Positions 1 to 7,029 of a DNA stretch of 64,000 nt are shown piece by piece. The DNA is taken from NCBI RefSeq assembly GCF_037203765.1, contig NZ_JBBCAS010000001.1, forward strand, positions 372,001-436,000. Direction: 5' to 3'. A program made the translations under genes and the position numbers. Position 1 is the stretch's first letter. The number at the start of each line of letters is the position of its first letter. The notes below the pieces were generated by a model. The model was not told the origin of the DNA. It did not search any database and saw only the letters and a list, made by a program, of their open reading frames with translations. This DNA comes from Sediminicola sp037203765. GTDB taxonomy: Bacteria > Bacteroidota > Bacteroidia > Flavobacteriales > Flavobacteriaceae.

Positions 1-1
1 A

Positions 2-388
2 AGTGATATAATTCAAATTATAACTTTAATAAAGGAACGTGCAACTTTTGTTCATGAATTTTGGGATTTAAGCGATTATTTCTTTCTTGGCCCAGACCAA
101 TACGAAGAAAAGGCTGTTAAAAAACAATGGAAGGAAGATACTCCTGAAATCTTGAATGCTCTCGTTACCTTGTTGGAAGGAATAGAGGATTTTACGTCCG
201 GAAATGTAGAAAGCCTGGTCAAGGAATGGATTGCTGCCCAAGAACTGTCCTTTGGTAAAGTAATGCCTCCCTTGAGATTGGTCTTGGTGGGCGATATGAA
301 AGGTCCCCATGTGTTCGATATCATGGGACTGATCGGTAAAGAGGAAGTGATTTTGCGAATTAAGAAGGCAATAGCCACGCTTTCTTAG
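2..388 (+). CDS. gltX: Glutamate--tRNA ligase, C-terminal part (partial)
   Basis: This is an open frame running in from the left edge and ending at a TAG; 128 residues are visible. The segment has the features of the C-terminal anticodon-binding domain of glutamyl-tRNA synthetases: a stretch reading FWDLSDYFFLGP, then an acidic linker, then the closing motif GKVMPPLRLVLVG with GPHVFDIMGLIGKEE. The enzyme charges tRNA-Glu in the cytoplasm. The HIGH and KMSKS motifs lie outside the window. A strong hairpin terminator follows directly. Identification rests on the conserved C-terminal wording, which is typical of bacterial GltX. Confidence 0.93.
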   Translation, partial: SDIIQIITLIKERATFVHEFWDLSDYFFLGPDQYEEKAVKKQWKEDTPEILNALVTLLEGIEDFTSGNVESLVKEWIAAQELSFGKVMPPLRLVLVGDMKGPHVFDIMGLIGKEEVILRIKKAIATLS

Positions 389-412
389 CCTTACCAGAAA
401 AGACTGCATGAA

Positions 413-442
413 CATCCACTTCAATTGAAGTGGATTTTTTTT
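413..442 (+). terminator. Rho-independent terminator after gltX
   Basis: A perfect 11-bp inverted repeat (ATCCACTTCAA / TTGAAGTGGAT) is followed by a run of eight to nine T. It sits 25 nt after the gltX stop codon and separates it from the SPFH gene. Confidence 0.88.
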
Positions 443-538
443 GGCCCAAACTAGGGTCGGTGTAACATTTATCGAATTTTTGCGACAGATATTAGCGGAG
501 TATTGTACTTTCAAGCAACTAATCTAAATCTTTGTAAC

Positions 539-1489
539 ATGGGTAATTTTTTATTGATACCGGTAATATTAATCGGTTTGGTCATTCTTTTTTCTTCTTT
601 TTTTACGGTAAAACAGCAAACTGCGGTAATCATAGAACGATTTGGTAAGTTTCAGAGCATCAGGACTTCGGGACTTCAAATGAAAATTCCCTTGATCGAT
701 AGGATTGCAGCACGGGTGGGACTTAAAATACAACAGTTGGACGTGATTGTGGAGACCAAGACTTTGGACGATGTGTTCGTTAAACTAAAGGTTTCGGTTC
801 AGTATGTGGTTATAAAATCCAAGGTGTATGAGGCATTTTACCAATTGGAATACCCACATGACCAGATAACCTCCTATGTATTTGATGTGGTCCGTGCGGA
901 AGTACCAAAAATGAAATTGGATGATGTTTTTGTTAAAAAGGACGACATAGCCATTGCTGTAAAAACAGAATTGCAGGATGCCATGCTGGATTATGGATAT
1001 GATATCATCAAGACCTTGGTGACCGATATAGATCCTGATGCCCAGGTGAAGGAGGCAATGAATAGGATCAATGCGTCGGAGCGGGAAAAGATTGCCGCCC
1101 AATTTGAAGGTGATGCCGCCCGTATCCTTATTGTTGAGAAGGCCAAGGCCGAGGCAGAAAGCAAGAGGTTGCAGGGACAGGGTATTGCCGATCAGAGAAG
1201 GGAAATAGCCCGCGGGTTGGAAGAGTCCGTGGAAGTGCTGAACAAGGTGGGAATCAATTCCCAAGAGGCATCGGCCTTGATTGTTGTTACCCAACATTAT
1301 GACACCCTTCAGTCTATTGGTGAAGCCACGAATACCAACCTAATTCTATTGCCAAATTCGCCCCAGGCTGGGAGCGATATGCTCAATAACATGGTGGCCT
1401 CCTTTACAGCTAGCAATATGATAGGGGAATCTATGAAAAAAAGCAAATTGGGGAGTGCTTCGGAAATAAAAAGGCCTAAGAAGGATTAA
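539..1489 (+). CDS. SPFH/band-7 (stomatin-like) membrane protein
   Basis: The product is 316 residues. One N-terminal membrane segment (about residues 3-22, rich in L, I, V and F) is followed by the band-7 domain beginning TVKQQTAVIIERFGKF, and then a long Ala/Glu-rich coiled coil containing ASEREKIAAQFEGDAARI. This is the classic stomatin/HflK-like layout. Such proteins form membrane scaffolds and often modulate proteases. I start at the ATG at 539, which puts the hydrophobic segment at the N-terminus. A TTG 36 nt upstream would add a polar extension and is less likely. The gene is monocistronic between two terminators. The exact partner is unknown. Confidence 0.87.
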   Translation: MGNFLLIPVILIGLVILFSSFFTVKQQTAVIIERFGKFQSIRTSGLQMKIPLIDRIAARVGLKIQQLDVIVETKTLDDVFVKLKVSVQYVVIKSKVYEAFYQLEYPHDQITSYVFDVVRAEVPKMKLDDVFVKKDDIAIAVKTELQDAMLDYGYDIIKTLVTDIDPDAQVKEAMNRINASEREKIAAQFEGDAARILIVEKAKAEAESKRLQGQGIADQRREIARGLEESVEVLNKVGINSQEASALIVVTQHYDTLQSIGEATNTNLILLPNSPQAGSDMLNNMVASFTASNMIGESMKKSKLGSASEIKRPKKD

Positions 1490-1511
1490 CATAAATCCCA
1501 TAATGAAGAAA

Positions 1512-1551
1512 CCCACCCTATTCCTTCAATCAGGGAATGGGATGGGTTTTT
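1512..1551 (+). terminator. Rho-independent terminator after the SPFH gene
   Basis: A 13-bp stem with G-T wobbles (CCCACCCTATTCC / GGAATGGGATGGG) is followed by TTTTT, about 25 nt after the stop codon. Confidence 0.8.
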
Positions 1552-1573
1552 GCTTTGATGTTAGACATCGTAG

Positions 1574-1789
1574 CTAGGTAAATTTTTTAAGGACTTTCTT
1601 TAAAATAAAACCGAGTAGTACTTTTTGTAAAACACCACTGAATTCCCCAAAAATATGTGTTGGATAAAAGGTTTCCTTGGATTTCTTGATGTTAAACCTC
1701 AAAGACTCCCTACTGATATCCTTTTGTAGTCTTAATATTTTTAAGCGTTCGTCTATTTCCTCAAAGGAACTGTATTTTTTGGCGATCAT
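1574..1789 (-). CDS. Small conserved protein, DUF6327-like
   Basis: The product is 71 residues and is the last gene of a three-gene minus-strand operon. It starts with KKYSSFEEIDERLKILRLQK, a pattern I associate with small flavobacterial DUF6327 proteins. The C-terminal half is hydrophobic and basic (LLGFILKKVLKKF), so it is probably membrane-associated. Its ATG overlaps the stop of the holin-like gene by 4 nt (ATGA), indicating translational coupling. Function is unknown. The context of YtxH and a holin-like protein suggests a role in envelope or osmotic stress. The family name is from memory and moderately certain; that the gene is real is well supported by the coupling. Confidence 0.7.
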   Translation of the reverse strand: MIAKKYSSFEEIDERLKILRLQKDISRESLRFNIKKSKETFYPTHIFGEFSGVLQKVLLGFILKKVLKKFT

Positions 1790-2136
1790 ATCTCTTCAAA
1801 ATAAAATTCAGAAAATTTCTCCAACAGCGGCTTGTTCAATTTATCCTTAAAGACATAGGCCACTATACCCATTAGGATATAGAAAAGACCTACGCACAAG
1901 AAGCCGTAGAAGGTATTTTCCAAGGCTTGTCCAATCCCAAAGGCGGCTGCGAAGGAGAGGATAAACAATGCCAATAGCGCAATGGAGCCAAGTAATAGCA
2001 TTTTAATGAGGGAAGTAACCGCTTTCATTAAGACCTTAAAGGTCTTTAGTTGGTAGTACTCCCTACTGTGCTCTACAAAGGCCCTCGCATTAGCATCTGC
2101 CTCAGAAAGATTTTCCTTTAGTTCTTCAAAAGCCAT
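1786..2136 (-). CDS. Phage-holin-3-6-like membrane protein (DUF1469 type)
   Basis: The product is 116 residues. A charged N-terminal helix (residues 1-35) is followed by two strongly hydrophobic segments, about residues 42-68 and 76-95, and a short cytoplasmic tail. This matches the PF07332 family (putative actinobacterial holin-X/DUF1469), common in Bacteroidota next to YtxH proteins. Despite the name, these chromosomal copies have no established lytic role. It is the middle gene of the YtxH-holin-DUF6327 operon, 6 nt after the YtxH stop codon and overlapping the next gene by 4 nt. Confidence 0.78.
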   Translation of the reverse strand: MAFEELKENLSEADANARAFVEHSREYYQLKTFKVLMKAVTSLIKMLLLGSIALLALFILSFAAAFGIGQALENTFYGFLCVGLFYILMGIVAYVFKDKLNKPLLEKFSEFYFEEI

Positions 2137-2142
2137 AGGCGA

Positions 2143-2472
2143 TTATTTCTGAAGTTGGGCATTTTTCTTCCTCAACTCCTCCAGTTTCTTTTCTAAAGTT
2201 ACAATAATATCATCTGCCTTGTAGCTCATGCTGGAAATTGTTTTTTCCAAGGTTTGTTCAAAATCGGCCTTCTTGGCATCTGCGGTCTTGGATAGCTCTT
2301 CAGTAAGCTGCGAAATACGATCGGTTACATCCTGTTTGGTATCCAATGCCTTTTTCTTGATTTTATTTCTGGTCTTCTCTCCCTTGTCGGGTGCATAAAG
2401 TATTCCCACGCCAATTCCTATGGCGGCTCCGGTTAATAGGGCCAAAAATGTATTACCTGTATTGTCTGACAT
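2143..2472 (-). CDS. YtxH domain-containing protein
   Basis: The product is 109 residues from the ATG at 2472. A single glycine-rich N-terminal membrane segment (LALLTGAAIGIGVGILYAPD) is followed by KGEKTRNKIKKKA and a long charged helix with heptad-like Leu and Lys, as in YtxH (PF12732) general-stress proteins. An in-frame ATG 27 nt upstream would add nine residues ahead of the motif; I prefer the shorter form. It is the first gene of the operon. A near-consensus -7 box (TATCTTTT on the minus strand, at 2508-2515) lies about 36 nt upstream. Confidence 0.82.
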   Translation of the reverse strand: MSDNTGNTFLALLTGAAIGIGVGILYAPDKGEKTRNKIKKKALDTKQDVTDRISQLTEELSKTADAKKADFEQTLEKTISSMSYKADDIIVTLEKKLEELRKKNAQLQK

Positions 2473-2723
2473 ATATATGGATTTAAAATTAATATTCAAT
2501 GGTCGTAAAAAGATACAATCAAATTATGAGGGGCTCTGTTAAGAATCGGTTAAATCGACTTTTATCGATAGGGATCGATGCCCTCCTATGTCCTTTTGTC
2601 CAAAACTAGAGCGGAAATCGTAGGAAGATTGATGCCATCCATAAAACTTTTGACTGTATTCTAAAGATAGACATTTTAGCGTTATTAAGTAACTTTTGAC
2701 TACAAAGTGTACATATGGCAGTT

Positions 2724-2753
2724 AAAAAACAAAAAAGCCCCGTAAAGGGGCTT
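2724..2753 (-). terminator. Terminator of glnS
   Basis: On the minus strand, AAGCCCC-TTTAC-GGGGCTT is followed by a run of T interrupted by a single G. It lies 65 nt beyond the glnS stop. The rest of the 2500-2817 gap shows no gene. Confidence 0.85.
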
Positions 2754-2817
2754 AAAACAGGTCGTTTTCAATAGAAAATAACCATTGGTATGTTATTGTA
2801 CATAACTTTTTATTATA

Positions 2818-4503
2818 CTATTCTTTTTCTTGGATTTTCCCCCAAGTATCCCTTAAACCAACTGTTCGGTTGAATATGAGTTTTTCAGGGGTGGCGTCCT
2901 TTTCAATATTAAAGTATCCCAAACGTTGAAATTGAAAGATATCCCCTATTTTGGCTTCTTTTAGACTGGGCTCAACATATCCGGTGACGATCTCCAAAGA
3001 ATTGGGGTTCACAAACTCCATAAAATCTTTCTCTTTATGGCCATCTGGGGTAGCATCGTTGAACAGACGGTCGTACAATCTAACTTCTGCAGCTACCGCA
3101 TGTTTAACAGATACCCAATGAAGGGTTCCCTTTACTTTTCTCAAGCTTTCCTCCGTTCCGCTTCCACTTTTGCTTTTGGGATCATAGGTACACTGAATTT
3201 CGGTAATCTTGCCCTGGTCATCCTTGGTGCAGCTTTCGGCCTTGATGATATAACCATTTTTGAGTCGTACCTCCCCGCCCAATTTCAGTCTGAAATATTT
3301 GCGGTTGGCCTCTTCTTTAAAGTCGTCCTGTTCAATAAACAGCTCTCTAGAAAAAGGTACCTTTCGGTATCCTGCTGTTTCGTCCTCTGGATTGTTTTCT
3401 GCTTCCAACCATTCCTCCGCTCCTTCCGGATAGTTGGTAATGACCAGTTTAATGGGATCCAATACCGCCATTACCCGAGGTGCAATTTTATTGAGGTGCT
3501 CCCTAACGCAAAATTCCAATAAGGAAACATCCACAACATTCTCTCTTTTGGCAATACCAATGGTGTCAACAAAATTGCGGATGGATTCTGGGGTGTAACC
3601 TCTCCTTCGCATCCCGGAGATGGTTGGCATACGTGGATCGTCCCATCCTGTTACTACTTTTTGTTCTACAAGTTGCAAGAGTTTCCGTTTGCTCACCACG
3701 GTATGGCTAAGATTTCTTCTGGCAAATTCCCTTTGTTTGGGGCGTACCTTTTCTGGATCTACCACTTGGTCCAAAAACCAGTCGTAAAGTTCGCGGTGCA
3801 TGGCGAACTCCAGCGTACATAGGGAATGGGAAACTTGTTCTATATAATCGCTTTCACCATGGGTCCAGTCGTACATCGGATAAATACACCAATCGGTATT
3901 TGTCCTGTGGTGTGCTTTGTGTAGGATTCTATAAAGAATGGGATCCCTCATCAGCATATTGGAGGAGGACATATCAATCTTGGCACGCAAAACATGTTCT
4001 CCCTCCTTGAATTCCCCATTTTTCATGGCGTTGAACAAGGCTAGGTTTTCCTCAACGGATCTAGTCCTATACGGACTATGGGTTCCAGCTTCCGTGGGAG
4101 TGCCTTTTTGTTTGGCTATATCCTCTGAGGACTGACTGTCTACATAGGCTTTTCCTTGCTCAATTAGCATAATGGCCCAGTCGTATAATTGTTGAAAGTA
4201 ATCGGATGCATAACACTCGGTATCCCATTCAAAGCCAAGCCATTGTACATCTTTTTTAATGGCATCTACATACTCTTGTTCTTCCTTGGCCGGATTGGTA
4301 TCATCGAACCTTAGATTGACCGGTGCATTGTACCTTAGACCAAGGCCAAAATTTAAACAGATGGAGCTGGCATGGCCCACATGCAAATATCCATTGGGTT
4401 CAGGTGGAAATCGGAATCGGAGTTTTTCTTTGGAGAAGCCATTGGCCAAATCCTCATCAATAATGTGCTCTATAAAATTAAGAGACCTGGATGTTTCGCT
4501 CAT
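2818..4503 (-). CDS. glnS: Glutamine--tRNA ligase
   Basis: The product is 561 residues, full length for bacterial GlnRS. It is a class I synthetase: RFPPEPNGYLHVGHA carries the HIGH signature (HVGH, 41-44), and VSKRK at about 270-274 is the KMSKS equivalent. The tRNA-contact region and a two-barrel anticodon domain follow (about 340-555). The PEPNGYLHVGH wording separates GlnRS from GluRS. The presence of glnS means that direct glutaminylation of tRNA-Gln is available. The gene is transcribed alone, with a promoter-like TACATTTG just upstream and a terminator downstream. Confidence 0.97.
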   Translation of the reverse strand: MSETSRSLNFIEHIIDEDLANGFSKEKLRFRFPPEPNGYLHVGHASSICLNFGLGLRYNAPVNLRFDDTNPAKEEQEYVDAIKKDVQWLGFEWDTECYASDYFQQLYDWAIMLIEQGKAYVDSQSSEDIAKQKGTPTEAGTHSPYRTRSVEENLALFNAMKNGEFKEGEHVLRAKIDMSSSNMLMRDPILYRILHKAHHRTNTDWCIYPMYDWTHGESDYIEQVSHSLCTLEFAMHRELYDWFLDQVVDPEKVRPKQREFARRNLSHTVVSKRKLLQLVEQKVVTGWDDPRMPTISGMRRRGYTPESIRNFVDTIGIAKRENVVDVSLLEFCVREHLNKIAPRVMAVLDPIKLVITNYPEGAEEWLEAENNPEDETAGYRKVPFSRELFIEQDDFKEEANRKYFRLKLGGEVRLKNGYIIKAESCTKDDQGKITEIQCTYDPKSKSGSGTEESLRKVKGTLHWVSVKHAVAAEVRLYDRLFNDATPDGHKEKDFMEFVNPNSLEIVTGYVEPSLKEAKIGDIFQFQRLGYFNIEKDATPEKLIFNRTVGLRDTWGKIQEKE

Positions 4504-4521
4504 GAGTTTTTATTAAGAGCA

Positions 4522-4529
4522 CAAATGTA
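4522..4529 (-). promoter_or_regulatory. glnS -7 box (TAnnTTTG)
   Basis: TACATTTG on the minus strand ends 18 nt before the glnS ATG. It matches the Bacteroidota -7 consensus. No clear TTG -33 element was found at the usual distance. Confidence 0.6.
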
Positions 4530-4583
4530 GCAAAAATGCATTGATCCTATTATAGAAATGCGGATGACCATGTAATAAAAGGG

Positions 4584-4650
4584 TTTCACAACAGATTTAA
4601 TCTCTAAGACAACAATAAGTTTTGGGCCGTATAATTAAATGTAATATTTG
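4584..4650 (+). promoter_or_regulatory. Adhesin-operon promoter, site 1 (CAACA direct repeat plus -7 box)
   Basis: TTTCACAACA (4584-4593), 16 nt, CAACAATAA (4610-4618), 24 nt, AATATTTG (4643-4650). The same elements with the same spacers precede the SprB-like gene and, on the minus strand, the DUF11-rich adhesin gene. The CAACA cores are 21 bp apart, two helical turns, so they lie on one face of the DNA. The presumed start of transcription leaves a leader of about 90 nt. That this binds a regulator is inferred from conservation only. Confidence 0.6.
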
Positions 4651-4747
4651 TTGTTATATAGAATAGAGCTGTAAGGTTATCAAGATTTTATCAACAATTT
4701 AAAATCTTTTCTGCATCAATCGAATAAAAAGATTCCCATTTGGTTCT

Positions 4748-7024
4748 ATGAATAAGCCAAAAATTATGAGATCAAATACTACTACTAGGCCCTTCATTGT
4801 TTTACTTGCCTTTTTATTATTGGGATGGTCACATACTGTTGCGCAGACTTTGAACAAACCAATTCCAGCGGACAACCCCAATATGGCGGGCAATTCTCCA
4901 TGGACTGCCGTTTGTGCTTCAGCTGATTTTAATGAATATTATGTAAAGTTTACTTGGAACACTCCTTTGGTGAACAGCAACAATGCCTTTATATTGGAAT
5001 TGTCCGATGCCAATGGAAGTTTTGCAAATCCTGTAGAGCTGGCATCCGATAATACAAAAAATACAAACTTCAATTTCGATTTCAGATTTGAATTACCGAC
5101 TACAACACGGGGAGAAGGATATAAGCTTCGTGTAAGAAGTACGAGTCCAGCGAAGACAAGTCCGGCTTCAGATGCTTTTTCCATGTACTATATAGATTTT
5201 AAATCATCCCTATTGATCAGTCCAAACGGAAATGGAAATATACCTACTGGAGGTACAATTGAACTTTGTGACGGTAATAGTGCAACCCTAGCGGTACATA
5301 ACGTAGACAATGCGGAAACCTATCGGTATAATTGGTACCGAAGTGGAACTCCATTGGCGGAGAAGGGTCATTCCATAACTGTTGACCAAGCGGGTATATA
5401 TATGGTAGAGGTAGATTACGGTTCTGTATGTTCCGGTTCTGCGAATACCTTATCCAATGATATAGAGATAACCACTGGGGCAAGTTTGGGGATTGCCATA
5501 AACGAACCGTCAAAAACTGCCTTGTGCAGTGGGGAGTCCCAAACATTGGAGGCTAATATTATGGGGCAGGGCCTTACCTACACTTGGTTCAAAAATGGCG
5601 AGGCCATTACCGGTCCTGTCGTGGATGCCCATACCTATACCGTGGACGCATCGGTTCCAGGTTTTGAAGGAGATTATGCCGTGGAAATTGATGGGGATGG
5701 GACGTGTTTGGAACGTTCGTCGGCCATTGCCATTACCAATGCGGGAGACTTTACGGTTACAAGGAGCAATGAAGCAAACATGGTTTTATTGCCGGGCCAG
5801 ACAAAAACACTTTCGGTGGCTACCACTGCCGCTACACCTGTGTACCAATGGTACAAGGATGGTGCCCTATTAACCGGACAAACTGCCAATACAATAGATA
5901 TAGATGAACCTGGGGTTTATAATGCCAGGGTATCCCAAAGTGGGGGCGCTTGTGCTTCCACCGCTATAGATTCCGAACCAACTTCCGTTGTTGTTCCGGT
6001 GTCCTTTGAAATTAACATTGCCTACACCACCGAATATGAGGATTGCAAGGAGACCAGCGTTGTTTTGGGTATTGACAAAATTAATGCTCTTGATTCAGAA
6101 GGCGCAAAAACAGATGTGACCTCCGTTCTACTTAACAGCTTTGCCTACCAATGGAAAAAAGATGGCGTCATTGTGAACGGTGCTACGGCAAATACCATTA
6201 GTCTAACCGAGATTTCCGAAAATGGGGTTTACGACCTAGAAGCTGTTTTAGATACGTATAACCCCACCTCCAATGAATTGAATGTGTTGCTTTTGGTCAA
6301 TGAAGACTTGGCCATTGAAGCCAGTAGCACGGTAATTTGTAACGATTCGGAATCAATCACCATAAGTACCACTACAGATTTATCAGCCGCTACTTTTGAT
6401 TGGATGAAGGATGGGGTAAACCTGAACCGTGCAACGGAAATATTGAATATTACAGAAACTGGAAAATACCAATTGGTAGTATACAGGAACGGTTGTCCCT
6501 TGCCTTCCAACGAGGTAAACATTTCTCCATTGGATGATTCGTTGATCACCTTAGATTCACCGGATACTGTTGTTTTTCCTTCGGGAGGATCTAAAACGGT
6601 TACCGCAAGTGGAGGAACTTCTTACCAATGGTTTGATATGAACAATACTGAACTCAGTGACTCTGCCTCGGTAACCTTTACAGAAGTGGGCAGCTATTTA
6701 TTGGTGGCCAAAATTGATAACTGTGAGATTACCAAACAGATCTCCGTGGCATTGCAGGATACTTTCAAAGTGCCCAATGTGATTACGGTGAATGGTGACG
6801 GCATCAATGACCAGTGGATCATACCCAATACCTATTCCAGAAATAAAGACATCAATGTACTGATCTATAATGCCAAAGGAGAGGTTATTTTAAATGTGAA
6901 AGACTATCAAAACAACTGGCCAGAGTCTACTACGGCTTTTTCCAAACAGAACATGGTTTTTTACTATAAAATAAAAACGGATAAAGAGGTATTAAAACAA
7001 GGTACCATAACTATCATACGTTAA
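4748..7024 (+). CDS. Ig-like repeat surface protein with T9SS type B sorting domain
   Basis: The product is 758 residues. The signal peptide has a hydrophobic core FIVLLAFLLLGW and an AQT cleavage area near residue 33. It is followed by several Ig/PKD-like beta domains recognisable by a recurring YxWYKDG or YQWKKDG strand plus a later GxYxxxV strand. The last 85 or so residues (PNVITVNGDGINDQWIIPNTY to the end) are the gliding-motility-associated CTD (TIGR04131 type), the signal for T9SS export and surface attachment. An alternative ATG lies 18 nt downstream. The PorP/SprF gene begins 5 nt after the stop, forming a cognate substrate/partner operon. Predicted to be surface-exposed and adhesive. 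Confidence 0.85.
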   Translation: MNKPKIMRSNTTTRPFIVLLAFLLLGWSHTVAQTLNKPIPADNPNMAGNSPWTAVCASADFNEYYVKFTWNTPLVNSNNAFILELSDANGSFANPVELASDNTKNTNFNFDFRFELPTTTRGEGYKLRVRSTSPAKTSPASDAFSMYYIDFKSSLLISPNGNGNIPTGGTIELCDGNSATLAVHNVDNAETYRYNWYRSGTPLAEKGHSITVDQAGIYMVEVDYGSVCSGSANTLSNDIEITTGASLGIAINEPSKTALCSGESQTLEANIMGQGLTYTWFKNGEAITGPVVDAHTYTVDASVPGFEGDYAVEIDGDGTCLERSSAIAITNAGDFTVTRSNEANMVLLPGQTKTLSVATTAATPVYQWYKDGALLTGQTANTIDIDEPGVYNARVSQSGGACASTAIDSEPTSVVVPVSFEINIAYTTEYEDCKETSVVLGIDKINALDSEGAKTDVTSVLLNSFAYQWKKDGVIVNGATANTISLTEISENGVYDLEAVLDTYNPTSNELNVLLLVNEDLAIEASSTVICNDSESITISTTTDLSAATFDWMKDGVNLNRATEILNITETGKYQLVVYRNGCPLPSNEVNISPLDDSLITLDSPDTVVFPSGGSKTVTASGGTSYQWFDMNNTELSDSASVTFTEVGSYLLVAKIDNCEITKQISVALQDTFKVPNVITVNGDGINDQWIIPNTYSRNKDINVLIYNAKGEVILNVKDYQNNWPESTTAFSKQNMVFYYKIKTDKEVLKQGTITIIR

Positions 7025-7029
7025 TTAAG

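Noticed and set aside
1786..2136. Prophage remnant suggested by the holin-like protein
   Set aside because: There is no endolysin, integrase or other phage gene. Chromosomal YtxH/holin-like/DUF6327 operons are ordinary in Flavobacteriaceae.
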